This document shows, in pieces, positions 43,586 to 52,918 of a DNA stretch of 64,000 nucleotides. The notes beneath the pieces were generated by a model, which was given only the letters and a program-made list of their open reading frames with translations, was not told the DNA's origin and made no database searches. This stretch comes from Marnyiella aurantia. GTDB taxonomy: Bacteria > Bacteroidota > Bacteroidia > Flavobacteriales > Weeksellaceae. Where the stretch lies: assembly GCF_014041915.1 (NCBI RefSeq), contig NZ_CP059472.1, forward strand, positions 1,488,001 through 1,552,000, given 5' to 3'. Every line of letters starts with the position of its first letter. Position 1 is the first letter of the stretch. The position numbers were made by a program, and so were the translations under genes.

Positions 43586-44546
43586 AAATCTTATTTTTCA
43601 TTTCCTCATATTCGTCTTCCAGCCTGCTTAAGTGGGTGATTCCGCCGCCGCTTTTAAAGTACAGTTTATCTCCCTCCTTTTCCATAAACCTGATCATCAC
43701 GCACGAATCCAGGTTGGCACCGTCGAACCAGCCACAAACACCGGTATAGAAGCCGCGGTCGTATTTTTCCGCCTCGAGCAAAATTTCGAGAGTCTTCTTC
43801 TTCGGCGCACCCAATATCGATCCCGCCGGCAAAAGAGTTTTGAGGATACTTCCTACTTTACCATTAAATTCCGGTTTCAACTTACCGGAAATCTCAGAAC
43901 TCATGGCGAAAAGGTCTTTCTGTCTGGTTTTGATAAAATCAATACGCTGAAACGCATCCAGTTGCACATCATCTGCCACCATGCTCAGGTCATTGCGCAG
44001 CAGATCTACAACGGTATAATGTTCCGCTTTTTCCTTTTTATCGTTCTTGAGTGCTTCGGCAGCATTGGGAAGTGATGCATCGATGGTGCCTTTCATAGGA
44101 TGGGTGAAAATTCTGTCGCCCGCGATCTCGATAAAGGTTTCAGGTGAAAAAAAGACGAACATATCCCTGTACAAAACCTTATATTTTGCCTCCACCAGAT
44201 GGAAAATTTCGTCTAAGGTACGGTCCACCGTAATTTCCGTCTTCCGGGTGTAATTCATCAGGTACGAATTACCAAACTTCAGATTGTCCTGAACTGTTCT
44301 GAAACCTTTCTTATAGTCGTCAATGGTTTCAGGAAAAGCCTGCATATTTAAAGAAGAATCCACTGGTTCTACAGAGCAATAATGACTGAACTTCGGAAAA
44401 CTGATTCTGATCTCATTACTGCACAGTTCAGCAATGGTGTAAACCTCCACCCTGTGCATCAAAAAATCGGCAATAAAAAAAAATGGCATCCGCTCTTGCG
44501 AAAGCGCATCCATTCTGTCGAAATTAGGATGAAAAGGAGGTTTCAT
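43569..44546 (-). CDS. pabB: Aminodeoxychorismate synthase component I
   Basis: Chorismate-using enzyme giving aminodeoxychorismate for folate. It is an abbreviated form of about 326 residues. The chorismate-binding core is present: HPMKGTIDASLPNAAEALKNDKKEKAEH, DLLRNDLSMVAD, TLLPAGSILGAPKKKTLE and GFYTGVCGWFDG. I start at the ATG at 44546; a downstream ATG at 44513 (MDALSQERMPFFF) is also possible, as the -7 box at 44551-44558 nearly touches the first. The PabA partner is not in the window. Confidence 0.9.
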   Translation of the reverse strand: MKPPFHPNFDRMDALSQERMPFFFIADFLMHRVEVYTIAELCSNEIRISFPKFSHYCSVEPVDSSLNMQAFPETIDDYKKGFRTVQDNLKFGNSYLMNYTRKTEITVDRTLDEIFHLVEAKYKVLYRDMFVFFSPETFIEIAGDRIFTHPMKGTIDASLPNAAEALKNDKKEKAEHYTVVDLLRNDLSMVADDVQLDAFQRIDFIKTRQKDLFAMSSEISGKLKPEFNGKVGSILKTLLPAGSILGAPKKKTLEILLEAEKYDRGFYTGVCGWFDGANLDSCVMIRFMEKEGDKLYFKSGGGITHLSRLEDEYEEMKNKIYVPVP

Positions 44547-44550
44547 GAGG

Positions 44551-44558
44551 CAAAAGTA
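44551..44558 (-). promoter_or_regulatory. Possible -7 element close to the pabB start
   Basis: TACTTTTG on the minus strand (TAnnTTTG match) only four bases before the pabB ATG at 44546. If real, the mRNA would begin at or inside the first codons, which would favour the downstream ATG at 44513. Confidence 0.35.
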
Positions 44559-44598
44559 ATTTTTTTTACCCTTACTTTGCACAAAATTGAAAAACTTC

Positions 44599-45321
44599 AT
44601 GAGTCAGAATTACCCGCAGAAAAATGATCTTTCCTATATCTTAAAACAGGCATTTCACTACTGGAGCAAGACACTGGTATATCAGCTTATGTTCAGTCTG
44701 ATCTATCTGTCCGTGCTCATCACCGTATGGTTTCTTTTTGCTGAACATTACGGAATCCTGAATGATTACATGAGAACTGTGGAGATGGTAAATACAGGCG
44801 CCACTTATGCCGACGCCCAAAAAGTGCTTATGGCCAATCCTAACTATATTACCTTTTCGTGGATTATCATTGGTACCTTCATCTTTCTTTACCCACTGAA
44901 TCTGGGCTTGCTGAAGATGTACAGAAAGCTGGATCTGGGCGAAAAGCTCACCGTGCACGATCTTTTTGCCGGCTATCTGGGCGTTAATTTCTTTATTTAC
45001 ATCAGTTATTATGTTTTTTGGTTTATGATTTTCCTGTACATGGCACCCACAGTTATCCTGGCAGGGGTCTGGATCGCACTTACCATTTTTACCGCTCCGC
45101 TGATGTTCTTTATGAACAAGAAAATTTTTGAAACCTTCCGCTATAACATACGTGTGTGGCGTAACTTCTTCCCTGCAATGTTGGTAGGGCTGGCATTGGC
45201 GGCTGTCTTTAAATATGTGGGAATGCTCACCATTATTGGCCTGCCTTTCACAATGGCATTTCCGACAGCAATGATCTATGCGCTTTACACTTCACTGTTC
45301 AAAGAGCACACGGAAATTTAA
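44599..45321 (+). CDS. Integral membrane protein, function unknown
   Basis: 241 residues with about six hydrophobic spans and a polar cytoplasmic N-terminus (MSQNYPQKNDLSYILKQAFHYWSK). A longer frame to 44587 adds four residues. The next gene encodes a protein of similar build, also starting with a short polar head and a similar span order (compare RNFSDIIGHAFNTYVKIIGW), so the two look like paralogues. No family name is certain. Confidence 0.75.
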   Translation: MSQNYPQKNDLSYILKQAFHYWSKTLVYQLMFSLIYLSVLITVWFLFAEHYGILNDYMRTVEMVNTGATYADAQKVLMANPNYITFSWIIIGTFIFLYPLNLGLLKMYRKLDLGEKLTVHDLFAGYLGVNFFIYISYYVFWFMIFLYMAPTVILAGVWIALTIFTAPLMFFMNKKIFETFRYNIRVWRNFFPAMLVGLALAAVFKYVGMLTIIGLPFTMAFPTAMIYALYTSLFKEHTEI

Positions 45322-45372
45322 GTATTGATTTTACAAAAAAAAATGATATTTTTAGATACTTAAAAATAAACT

Positions 45373-46143
45373 ATGGAGAATTTCAGTGAATTTGAATTGC
45401 AGGGAACTGCCCCACAGCGCAATTTCAGCGACATTATCGGTCATGCTTTCAACACTTATGTAAAGATTATAGGATGGAGCATCCTTGTAACTCTTCTTAC
45501 TGTGGTGGTAAGCATTATATTTTCAGCCATATCCGGACCCCTGGTGGGTTATAACGCACTGGAGTCACAGGCGGAGATGGAAGAACTTATGAGAGACGGA
45601 TCTTTTGCTTCCGGCAATTTCGTTTCGGCTATGATGGGAATACCCGGTTATATGGAGAGCATTCTTCTGTCTACAGTACTTAGCCTTCTGATGTATCCCG
45701 TGTATGCAGGTTATGTAAATGCCATGCACCGGGCAAATACAGGCCAGAACGTTTCTCTGGGAGACTTTTTTATAGGGTTCCGTCAGAACACCTTGCAGTT
45801 TATCATTTTCGGTTTAATAATGGCCATTGCAATGGTTATAGGTTTGATGCTGTGTGTTATTCCTGTATTTTTTATCATTCCCTTCTTCTTTCTGGGAATT
45901 CCGTTCATCCTTTTTGAAAATGCCGGCGCAATAGATGCACTGAAGAAAAGTTTCAGCACGGCAGGTTCCAATTACGGAACAATTCTCGCGGTTAGTTTTG
46001 TATCCCTTATCATCACGGTGGCCGGGATAATTCTGTGCGGGATTGGTATATTACTTACGGCACCATTTTTCTATGCAGCAATGTATTCCGTGTACTGCGC
46101 TTACTTTGGGGTTCCGCGCGAAACGCAAACCGTAGCCAGGTAG
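45373..46143 (+). CDS. Integral membrane protein, related to the preceding gene
   Basis: 256 residues with about five hydrophobic spans. It starts MENFSEFELQGTAPQRNFSDIIGHAFNTYVKIIGW, with a polar head as in the gene before it. The segment GYVNAMHRANTGQNVSLGDFFIGFRQ and the following helix match a similar passage upstream (LKMYRKLDLGEKLTVHDLFAGY). Probably one of a pair of small membrane proteins with a shared role. Ends with a hairpin at 46175-46195. Confidence 0.72.
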   Translation: MENFSEFELQGTAPQRNFSDIIGHAFNTYVKIIGWSILVTLLTVVVSIIFSAISGPLVGYNALESQAEMEELMRDGSFASGNFVSAMMGIPGYMESILLSTVLSLLMYPVYAGYVNAMHRANTGQNVSLGDFFIGFRQNTLQFIIFGLIMAIAMVIGLMLCVIPVFFIIPFFFLGIPFILFENAGAIDALKKSFSTAGSNYGTILAVSFVSLIITVAGIILCGIGILLTAPFFYAAMYSVYCAYFGVPRETQTVAR

Positions 46144-46173
46144 TACCGGTAACTCCTTTATAATTAACAAACA

Positions 46174-46200
46174 GGCGGCAGTGAATCACTGCCGCTTATT
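46174..46200 (+). terminator. Hairpin after the membrane protein pair
   Basis: GCGGCAGT (46175-46182) pairs perfectly with ACTGCCGC (46188-46195) with loop GAATC. The following bases (TTATTAATA) form a weak T-run. Confidence 0.5.
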
Positions 46201-46214
46201 AATACCCTACCGAA

Positions 46215-47300
46215 ATGCCTAACAGAAAGCATCAGATTAGTGGCGTGAAGATAAAGCAGGTTTTCCTGATACTTATTATTACCGCTTTGCTTGCACTCAT
46301 TGTAAGTAATTTAAGCTTATTTATACCTTCCCTGCTGGGTGCCGTAACCCTGTATATCGTGTGCAGGCGGTTCAACTTCTATCTTCAGGAGGACCGCGAG
46401 TGGAAACCGGTCTGGTCTTCTTTACTCATCATCCTGGTATGCGTGGTAGTTCTTGTAATTCCCGTATACCTGATTGGCGACATGATCATCGCAAAAATGG
46501 GCGACTCCAAGGAATATATGCAGAAGTTTAATGTCTTTCTGGATAAAATCCATGATTTTATTTATTCCCGCACCAAATTCGATATCCTGAGTAAAGAGAA
46601 CCTGACAAAGGTCAAGGATTATGTTGGTAGAATTTCGACGTCCGCAGTAAGCAGCACCTTTAATACACTGTCAATTGTTCTGTCAATGTTTTTCATGCTT
46701 TATTTTATGCTCGAGAAGCCAAGACTGTTTGAAAGGCTCATTGGTTCGGCAACACCGCTGAAAAAAGCAAACATCAATCTTATTGCTGAGAAATTCCGGA
46801 AACTGGTTATTGCAAATGCGGTAGGCATCCCTGTTGTAGCGCTGGGGCAAGGCATTGTAGCCATGGTTGGATACTACATCTTCGGAGCCCCCAGTCCTAT
46901 GCTCCTGTTTGGTCTCACAGCCGTAACATCTATGATACCAATTGTGGGTGGTGCTATGGTGTATGTTCCTGTAGGCATCTTTATGATTGCAGAAGGCGAT
47001 ACCACAGGCGGAGTTGGACTGCTGATCTATTGTATGATTGTGGTAGGATTAACAGATAATATTCTGCGCTTTACCCTTTTGAAAAGATTGGAAAATATAC
47101 ATCCCCTCAATACGGTTTTCGGCATCATTATGGGGATGAATCTTTTTGGTTTTATGGGCCTGATCTTCGGTCCTATATTAGTTTCGATGACTGTATTATT
47201 GATACAGGTGTACCGCGATGAGTTCTCAGATGATGATACTCCTGAGCTGGAATTGCCGGAACCAAAAGAAATTGAGAAAAAAATTGATTTAACGATTTAA
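46215..47300 (+). CDS. AI-2E-type permease family protein
   Basis: 361 residues with about eight membrane spans and a soluble loop between them (EYMQKFNVFLDKIHDFIYSRT). The C-terminal half (GQGIVAMVGYYIFGAPSPMLLFGLTAVTSMIPIVGGAMVYVP, NIHPLNTVFGIIMGM) matches the family once named after AI-2 export; substrates are usually unknown. The tail is acidic and Pro/Glu-rich. Thioredoxin follows ten bases later. Confidence 0.9.
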   Translation: MPNRKHQISGVKIKQVFLILIITALLALIVSNLSLFIPSLLGAVTLYIVCRRFNFYLQEDREWKPVWSSLLIILVCVVVLVIPVYLIGDMIIAKMGDSKEYMQKFNVFLDKIHDFIYSRTKFDILSKENLTKVKDYVGRISTSAVSSTFNTLSIVLSMFFMLYFMLEKPRLFERLIGSATPLKKANINLIAEKFRKLVIANAVGIPVVALGQGIVAMVGYYIFGAPSPMLLFGLTAVTSMIPIVGGAMVYVPVGIFMIAEGDTTGGVGLLIYCMIVVGLTDNILRFTLLKRLENIHPLNTVFGIIMGMNLFGFMGLIFGPILVSMTVLLIQVYRDEFSDDDTPELELPEPKEIEKKIDLTI

Positions 47301-47310
47301 CTGTAATAAG

Positions 47311-47619
47311 ATGTCACAAAAATTTCAGGAATTAATCCAGTCCGACAGACCTGTTCTTATAGACTTCTTTGCCACCTGGTGTGGTCCGTGCAAAGTGCAG
47401 TCTTCGGTACTTACAACTGTAAAAGATAATATTGGCGAGGCTGCCAGAATCATCAAAATAGATGTAGATCAGTACCCAGCCATCGCAGCTCAATACGGCG
47501 TTCGCGGAGTTCCGACCCTTGCCGTTTTTAAGCAGGGTGAGCTTTTATGGAAAGAAAGCGGCGTACATGATGTGAACACCCTTACAGACCTGTTGACAAA
47601 ATTTGCCGGGGAAAATTAA
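47311..47619 (+). CDS. trxA: Thioredoxin
   Basis: Cytoplasmic disulfide reductase of 102 residues. Active site WCGPC with Cys at 24 and 27; the cis-Pro lies in VRGVPTLAVF. It has no signal peptide. It is close behind the AI-2E-type gene and overlaps the convergent nitrilase end by four bases. Confidence 0.92.
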   Translation: MSQKFQELIQSDRPVLIDFFATWCGPCKVQSSVLTTVKDNIGEAARIIKIDVDQYPAIAAQYGVRGVPTLAVFKQGELLWKESGVHDVNTLTDLLTKFAGEN

Positions 47620-48368
47620 CTGTTAATACTGAAGCTGTCGCGGTCGTCCAGAAAGCGGAAATGACTGCGGAAGTCCTGCAACTCAGTCAGATCAAACTCG
47701 GCCGAAATAATATTTCCTTCTTTTGTACTGAGCTCAGTTCCATCAGCGAAAAAAGCATGTGAACTTTCGGTGTATACCAGGTCATTACCATCTGTACCTA
47801 TTCGGTTAAGTCCAAAAACGCCTGACAAATTTTCAATAGCCCGCGCTTTCAGGAGGTGTTCCCACGCCGTGACCCGTTTCTCGGGCCAGTTGGCTAAATA
47901 TAACGCGAGATCATAATCGTTATTATTCCGTGAAAATACAGGGAATCTAAGGTCGTAACAGACCTGAAGCAAAATCCGGAAGCCTTTATAGTTCACCACT
48001 ACCCGATCCTTTCCGGCGGTGTATACTTTATCCTCACCGGAGAATGAAAAAAGGTGGCGCTTATCGTACTTCTCCCACGAACCGTCCGGCTTAACAAAAT
48101 ACATCCTGTTATAGTAATTACCGGCATCTTCTACCGAGACACTTCCGCATACAGCAGCGTTTTTTTCGCGGGCAAATTTCTGCATCCAGCGTAAAGTCTC
48201 ACCGCTGCGGTCCGCAATCTCAGCAGGTTCCATACAGAAACCAGTAGCAAACATTTCCGGCAGGAGGTATATGTCCGCAGCAACATCTTTAAACCCTTCA
48301 ACAATCTTTGTGAAGTTCTCCTTCTTATCTTTCCAGCTGATGTCCAGATTCAGACCTGATATTTTCAT
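47616..48368 (-). CDS. Nitrilase-family amidohydrolase (omega-amidase-like)
   Basis: 250-residue C-N hydrolase. The catalytic triad is Glu in LLPEMFATGF, Lys in YDKRHLFSF and Cys in LLQVCYDLRFPVFSRN. Size and the short N-terminus resemble omega-amidase/YafV (hydrolysis of 2-oxoglutaramate type amides). The 3' end overlaps thioredoxin by four bases in opposite direction. Confidence 0.88.
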   Translation of the reverse strand: MKISGLNLDISWKDKKENFTKIVEGFKDVAADIYLLPEMFATGFCMEPAEIADRSGETLRWMQKFAREKNAAVCGSVSVEDAGNYYNRMYFVKPDGSWEKYDKRHLFSFSGEDKVYTAGKDRVVVNYKGFRILLQVCYDLRFPVFSRNNNDYDLALYLANWPEKRVTAWEHLLKARAIENLSGVFGLNRIGTDGNDLVYTESSHAFFADGTELSTKEGNIISAEFDLTELQDFRSHFRFLDDRDSFSINS

Positions 48369-48453
48369 AAAATATAATTTAAGTTGATGCAGACTTCCTA
48401 TTAAAAGCCCGATCTGGAATATAGTGAGATTTTACGCAATATCAAAAGTTTCG

Positions 48454-48485
48454 TTTTGGCATGGCTTTGATAATTAGTACCTTCG
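48454..48485 (+). promoter_or_regulatory. Likely rseP promoter
   Basis: TTTTG (48454-48458), 19 bases, then TACCTTCG (48478-48485), one base off TAnnTTTG. The leader to the ATG at 48506 is about 15-20 bases. Confidence 0.5.
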
Positions 48486-48505
48486 CAAATTAATAAAAAT
48501 TTTTA

Positions 48506-50005
48506 ATGGAATTAACGATTCAGATCTTTCAATTTATCCTCAGTATATCCATTCTGGTCATCCTTCACGAACTTGGGCATTTCCTGCCCGCCAGATGGTT
48601 CCGTACCCGCGCAGAGAAATTTTTCCTGTTTTTTGATCCCTACTTTTCACTGTTTTCCATGAAGAAAATCAACGGACAGTGGAAATTCAAATTTATATCC
48701 CAAAACCTTCCTGACACAGAAACCGTTCTTATAAACGGAGAAAGGAAAGAAGTTCCAATCAATATCGATGCACTGCCGGACAGCGACTGGCGCAAGCACC
48801 CGGAAAGTACAAAATACGGTATTGGGTGGTTACCTCTGGGTGGTTATGTTAAAATTGCCGGGATGGTAGACGAAAGTATGGATACTGAGCAGCTGAAAAA
48901 GCCTGCTGAGCCTTACGAGTTCCGCAGCAAACCGGCCTGGCAGCGTCTGATTATTATGTTAGGAGGTGTTACAGTTAATTTCTTTCTTGCCTGGTTGATC
49001 TATTCATGCCTAAGCTTTTTTAACGGCGAAACCTACCGTGACCTCAATAAATTTGAAAACGGCATCGGCGTTATGGGTTCCGGACAGAAAATGGGATTCA
49101 AAAATGGCGATAAGATCCTCAAAGTGGACGGCAAACCTGTGGACAGATATGAAACAGCATCATTAAATATCCTTTTCAGCAATGAGGTTACTGTAGAAAG
49201 AGATGGCAAGGAACACACTTTTGCTGTAGATGAAGACGGTATTGCCGAGGTAATCCGCCAGCGTGAGGCTAAACTTTACCTTACTCCGAGGTTTAAAACT
49301 GTTGTGGATTCGCTGCTTCCAAACAGTGCGGCGATGAAAGCAGGACTGCAGAAAGGTGATGAGATTGTATCCGTAAACGGAAAAAAGACGGTTTTCTTTG
49401 ATGAACTCTCAGAAGAGCTCGGTAACAACAAAGGAAAACCGGTTCGTCTGGGCATTGTAAGAGCCAGCACTCCTTCGGAAGTGACTGCCAATGTAACAAA
49501 AGACGGGAAGTTAGGATTTGCATTTGATGCAAATGAACTTCAGAAATCCGACGATCTGGTTAAGGTAACCCGGGAATACAGTTTCTTTGAAGCAATTCCG
49601 CGCGGATTCACCAGAACCATTGACGCACTTACCACACAGGTAAAACAGTTCAGAATTATCTTTAATTCCAAGATTCAGGGATATAAAAGTGTTGGCGGAC
49701 CGATTGCCATTGTAAAAATGATGCCTGTAGAAACAGATGCAGACGGTAGCTTCAGCATTAACTGGCCTGCCTTCTGGAGTTTTACTGCCATGTTCTCAGT
49801 ATGGCTGGCCTTCCTGAACCTGATCCCAATTCCGGGTCTGGATGGCGGACATGTGATGTTTACTCTTTGGGAAATCATCACCGGGAAGCCAGTACCACAG
49901 AAAGTGCTTGAAAATGCGCAGATGATTGGGGTGATTTTTCTTTTGGGTCTTATGCTGCTGATCTTCGGCAATGATATCTTTAAAATTTTTACAGGTAAAA
50001 TTTAA
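48506..50005 (+). CDS. rseP: Site-2 metalloprotease RseP
   Basis: Inner-membrane zinc protease that cuts membrane proteins (such as anti-sigma factors) and remnant signal peptides. The zinc motif is HELGH at residues 21-25, and the third ligand region is LNLIPIPGLDGGHVMF near the C-terminus. PDZ-type domains lie between them (about 190-340, with FKNGDKILKVDGKPVDR and MKAGLQKGDEIVSVNGKKT). The length of 499 residues is above E. coli RseP (450) because of an insertion after the first span, typical in Bacteroidota. The gene stands on its own promoter. Confidence 0.93.
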   Translation: MELTIQIFQFILSISILVILHELGHFLPARWFRTRAEKFFLFFDPYFSLFSMKKINGQWKFKFISQNLPDTETVLINGERKEVPINIDALPDSDWRKHPESTKYGIGWLPLGGYVKIAGMVDESMDTEQLKKPAEPYEFRSKPAWQRLIIMLGGVTVNFFLAWLIYSCLSFFNGETYRDLNKFENGIGVMGSGQKMGFKNGDKILKVDGKPVDRYETASLNILFSNEVTVERDGKEHTFAVDEDGIAEVIRQREAKLYLTPRFKTVVDSLLPNSAAMKAGLQKGDEIVSVNGKKTVFFDELSEELGNNKGKPVRLGIVRASTPSEVTANVTKDGKLGFAFDANELQKSDDLVKVTREYSFFEAIPRGFTRTIDALTTQVKQFRIIFNSKIQGYKSVGGPIAIVKMMPVETDADGSFSINWPAFWSFTAMFSVWLAFLNLIPIPGLDGGHVMFTLWEIITGKPVPQKVLENAQMIGVIFLLGLMLLIFGNDIFKIFTGKI

Positions 50006-50022
50006 TTTTTTCGCCGAAAAAA

Positions 50023-50053
50023 TTTGCACTAAATTAAAATAGTACTATATTTG
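50023..50053 (+). promoter_or_regulatory. Promoter of tRNA-Asn (textbook Bacteroidota)
   Basis: TTTG (50023-50026), 19 bases, then TATATTTG (50046-50053), a perfect -33/-7 pair, ending 26 bases before the tRNA. Confidence 0.75.
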
Positions 50054-50079
50054 CACACGCTTACAGCAAAGAGCAACAC

Positions 50080-50153
50080 TCCTCTTTAGCTCAGTTGGTT
50101 AGAGCATCTGACTGTTAATCAGAGGGTCCTTGGTTCGAGCCCAAGAAGAGGAG
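50080..50153 (+). tRNA. tRNA-Asn (anticodon GTT)
   Basis: Complete cloverleaf: the acceptor arms TCCTCTT and AAGAGGA pair, the D loop is AGCTCAGTTGGTTAGAGC, the anticodon loop CTGTTAA is closed by TCTGA/TCAGA, and the T loop is TTCGAGC closed by CTTGG/CCAAG. Anticodon GTT reads Asn codons. The discriminator is G and the CCA end is not encoded. It is a single tRNA, not part of a cluster. Confidence 0.97.
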
Positions 50154-50157
50154 CAAA

Positions 50158-50189
50158 ACCATCAGAAATTTCTGATGGTTTTTTTGTTT
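50158..50189 (+). terminator. Intrinsic terminator after tRNA-Asn
   Basis: ACCATCAGAAA (50158-50168) pairs perfectly with the next 11 bases and is followed by a run of T. It directly follows the tRNA, so the tRNA is a stand-alone transcript. Confidence 0.85.
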
Positions 50190-50262
50190 TTCAGTATCTG
50201 CCCACACCTTTCCTTTAGCATAGTTATTGCAAAGAGTACCATTATTTTACACCGAATTTAAA

Positions 50263-52560
50263 GTGAATAACACCTACTGGCCAAGGCTTTTGACAATTGC
50301 ACTGCTTCTCCTTTCTTTTTATCCTGCAGCGCAGACCGATGAAAGGCAAATGGAGGAAATAGTCCTTACAAAGGGAAAAAAAGTTTATAAGAGCAAAAAG
50401 GAAAACCCCGCCTATGCAATTATGCAGGAAGTCTGGAAACGGAAACGCAACAACGGCCTGGATAAATTTGACACCTACTCCTTTCGCGAATATGAAAAAA
50501 TCCAGTTTGATATGGCTAATATCGACAGTGCATTCATGAACCGTAAAGTTTTTAAGAAGCTGGATTTTATATTTGATTATGCAGATTCTGCCGCCAACGG
50601 TAATCTGGCACTGCCCCTTTTTCTTAATGAGTCTGTCTACACCAACATTGGCCAAAATAATCCTTCCAAAAGAAAGAAACGGCTCCTGGTAGCGCAGAAG
50701 ACTTCCGGATTCGAGGACAACCAGATCGTTACTCTAACTGCGAAGAACCTTTACAAGGAAATCGACATTTATGACAACACCATCAATTACTTCGACATTG
50801 GTTTCCAAAGTCCTGTATCACGCGACGGGTTCAGCACCTATAACTACGAGCTTATGGATACCCTTACCCTGAACGGGCAGGAGGTTTATCACATCCGTTA
50901 TGAACCACGCCGGTCTGATGTGCTGGCCTTTGAAGGGCAACTCTATATTTCTACAGATCATTACGCCGTGACACAGGCCACGCTTCGTTCTACAAATAAA
51001 ATGAGTGTAAACTTCGTGAACGGCATCTTTACCGAACTGGAATACGATAACCCCAACGACAGCACCTTTCTTCCAAAAAAATACCGCACGGTGCTGGACC
51101 TTTCTGCTTTTTCCAAAAGTAAAAACGCCAAAAGCCTTACCGCCACACGAAGTGTAGACTATACGGACTATAAGTTTAACCCTGCCCTGTCCGCTGTCGA
51201 CTTTGAAACAAAAGAAGCCGAACTGAGTGAGGATTTTATCCGTAAAGATGACCAGTATTGGGAGGCCGCACGTATCGACTCCTTAAACCAACAGGAAAAA
51301 GGAATTTATGAAATGCTGGAAAAACTGGAAGAGACTCCCCGCTTCCGCCGGATCACCAAAACCTACGAAACATTTGCCTCCGGATATTATAATGTGGGAA
51401 AGGCTGTTGATATAGGCGATTTGTACTCCATCTACGGTAATAATGAAGTGGAAGGCCACCGTATCCGCCTGGGAGGCCGCACGTATTTTTCTCAGAACGA
51501 TGACTGGCGCATTCAGGGCTATGGCGCTTATGGTTTCAAAGACCGTAAGTTTAAATACGGTGCAGAGGCCAAATACATGTTCAATAAAGTGAACCGGTTT
51601 ACCATCGGCGCAGGCACCAGAAGGGATGTCATGCAACTGGGTGTACAGCTTACTACGGACGACGGAATCATGTCCCGCAGCTTTGCCTCGTCCTCTGTAT
51701 TCGGAAGGGGTGAGAACGCCTCTTTAAGCTCGGTAAACCAAACGAATGTATTTGTCGCTATTGATCCGCTGAAGAATTTCACAGTGAGGCTGGACGGCAC
51801 GCTACAAAGTATAAAATCGGCCAATGAGGAAGGATTCAACCTGTATTATCATGATAACGACGGCATGCTGCGTAAAACAGTAAATGATTCCCATGTTACC
51901 CTCAGCCTGATTGCAAGACCCGGTGCTAAATTCTCGCAAACCGGTGTGGACCGGTACGAGCACAGTACGCTGGCTCCAACCATCGTGGTGAAATATACCC
52001 GCGGGCTGGAAAACGTATTCAATGCTGACTACGGCTATAACAAGCTGCAGTTTATGTTTTTTAAGCCGATGCTTATCGGAAGCTGGGGAAAGTCCTTCAT
52101 CAGCCTGGAGGCAGGAAAGAACTTCAATGCGGTACCACTGGCGCTTCAGAATGTAATTCCGGGAAACCAGTCGTACAGTTTGGTGGCCAACACCTTTTCA
52201 CAGCTTAATTACTATGAATTTGTAGCTGATACGTATACTACAGGACATCTGGAACACCACTTCAACGGGAAGATTCTGTCATTTATTCCTTTGATTAAAA
52301 AACTTAAACTGCGGGAAGTGGCATTTATCCGCGGCGCATACGGCACCCTTAGTGAAGCTTCAAAAAACATTAATGTAGAAGGCTATAAATACTCGGCACC
52401 GGACCGTAATATCTACTATGAATACGGCTTCGGCATTGAGAATATAGGCTGGGGTAACCTCAGGTTCCTGCGTGTAGACTTTAACTGGCGGGGGAATTAC
52501 CTGAACAATCCTAACATTGAAAAGTTCGGAATCAAAGCCGGAATACAGTTCTTTTACTAG
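50263..52560 (+). CDS. DUF5686-like outer-membrane protein
   Basis: About 765 residues from a GTG start at 50263 (read as MNNTYWPRLLTIALLLLSFYPAAQ), which gives a clear signal peptide; a TTG at 50227 is the only longer option and no ATG is available. The body begins EIVLTKGKKVYKSKKENPAYAIMQEVWKRK and has a long beta-rich C-terminal region ending in Phe-Tyr (IKAGIQFFY), as outer-membrane barrels do. It matches the DUF5686 family but lacks the N-terminal carboxypeptidase-regulatory-like domain that many members have. Function unknown. Confidence 0.82.
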   Translation: MNNTYWPRLLTIALLLLSFYPAAQTDERQMEEIVLTKGKKVYKSKKENPAYAIMQEVWKRKRNNGLDKFDTYSFREYEKIQFDMANIDSAFMNRKVFKKLDFIFDYADSAANGNLALPLFLNESVYTNIGQNNPSKRKKRLLVAQKTSGFEDNQIVTLTAKNLYKEIDIYDNTINYFDIGFQSPVSRDGFSTYNYELMDTLTLNGQEVYHIRYEPRRSDVLAFEGQLYISTDHYAVTQATLRSTNKMSVNFVNGIFTELEYDNPNDSTFLPKKYRTVLDLSAFSKSKNAKSLTATRSVDYTDYKFNPALSAVDFETKEAELSEDFIRKDDQYWEAARIDSLNQQEKGIYEMLEKLEETPRFRRITKTYETFASGYYNVGKAVDIGDLYSIYGNNEVEGHRIRLGGRTYFSQNDDWRIQGYGAYGFKDRKFKYGAEAKYMFNKVNRFTIGAGTRRDVMQLGVQLTTDDGIMSRSFASSSVFGRGENASLSSVNQTNVFVAIDPLKNFTVRLDGTLQSIKSANEEGFNLYYHDNDGMLRKTVNDSHVTLSLIARPGAKFSQTGVDRYEHSTLAPTIVVKYTRGLENVFNADYGYNKLQFMFFKPMLIGSWGKSFISLEAGKNFNAVPLALQNVIPGNQSYSLVANTFSQLNYYEFVADTYTTGHLEHHFNGKILSFIPLIKKLKLREVAFIRGAYGTLSEASKNINVEGYKYSAPDRNIYYEYGFGIENIGWGNLRFLRVDFNWRGNYLNNPNIEKFGIKAGIQFFY

Positions 52561-52693
52561 ATTATTATTTCCGAACTCCTTTAAATCAGCGACTTACAAC
52601 TTATATTACTTATATTTAACTGCAGAAAACTCATTCTGGCACGATTTTAAGTCCTTTTAGCTTCAGAAGGTCAAAAGATCTTTATTCACAGAA

Positions 52694-52891
52694 ATGACTG
52701 CAACTACATATATGAAACAGATAGTAAGGATGATTCTGCTGGGAGCTGTAACAGTGCTAACGGGAGCAGGAATAATGGTCCGCGGAACGGAGGAGAGTGG
52801 GTTTATGTACAATACAATAATGGCGGTGGGAATGCTGATCATGGCCTATGCCTTCTTCCTCCTTTACGGCTTCAGACGCCGTAAGGCATAG
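52694..52891 (+). CDS. Small membrane protein, two spans
   Basis: 65 residues with two hydrophobic segments (VRMILLGAVTVLTGAGIMV and NTIMAVGMLIMAYAFFLLY) and a basic C-terminus (GFRRRKA), which fits a small inner-membrane protein. A hairpin terminator follows at 52919-52945. No family recognised. Confidence 0.6.
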   Translation: MTATTYMKQIVRMILLGAVTVLTGAGIMVRGTEESGFMYNTIMAVGMLIMAYAFFLLYGFRRRKA

Positions 52892-52918
52892 CATTTCATA
52901 TTTAAAAAAGAATATTTT

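Noticed and set aside
50080-50153. tRNA-Asn as an integration site of a genomic island
   Set aside because: No integrase gene or direct repeat of the tRNA 3' end is seen in the surrounding sequence.
52637-52650. TGGCAC resembling a sigma-54 -24 element
   Set aside because: The expected -12 TTGC does not follow at the right spacing (TAAG is found).
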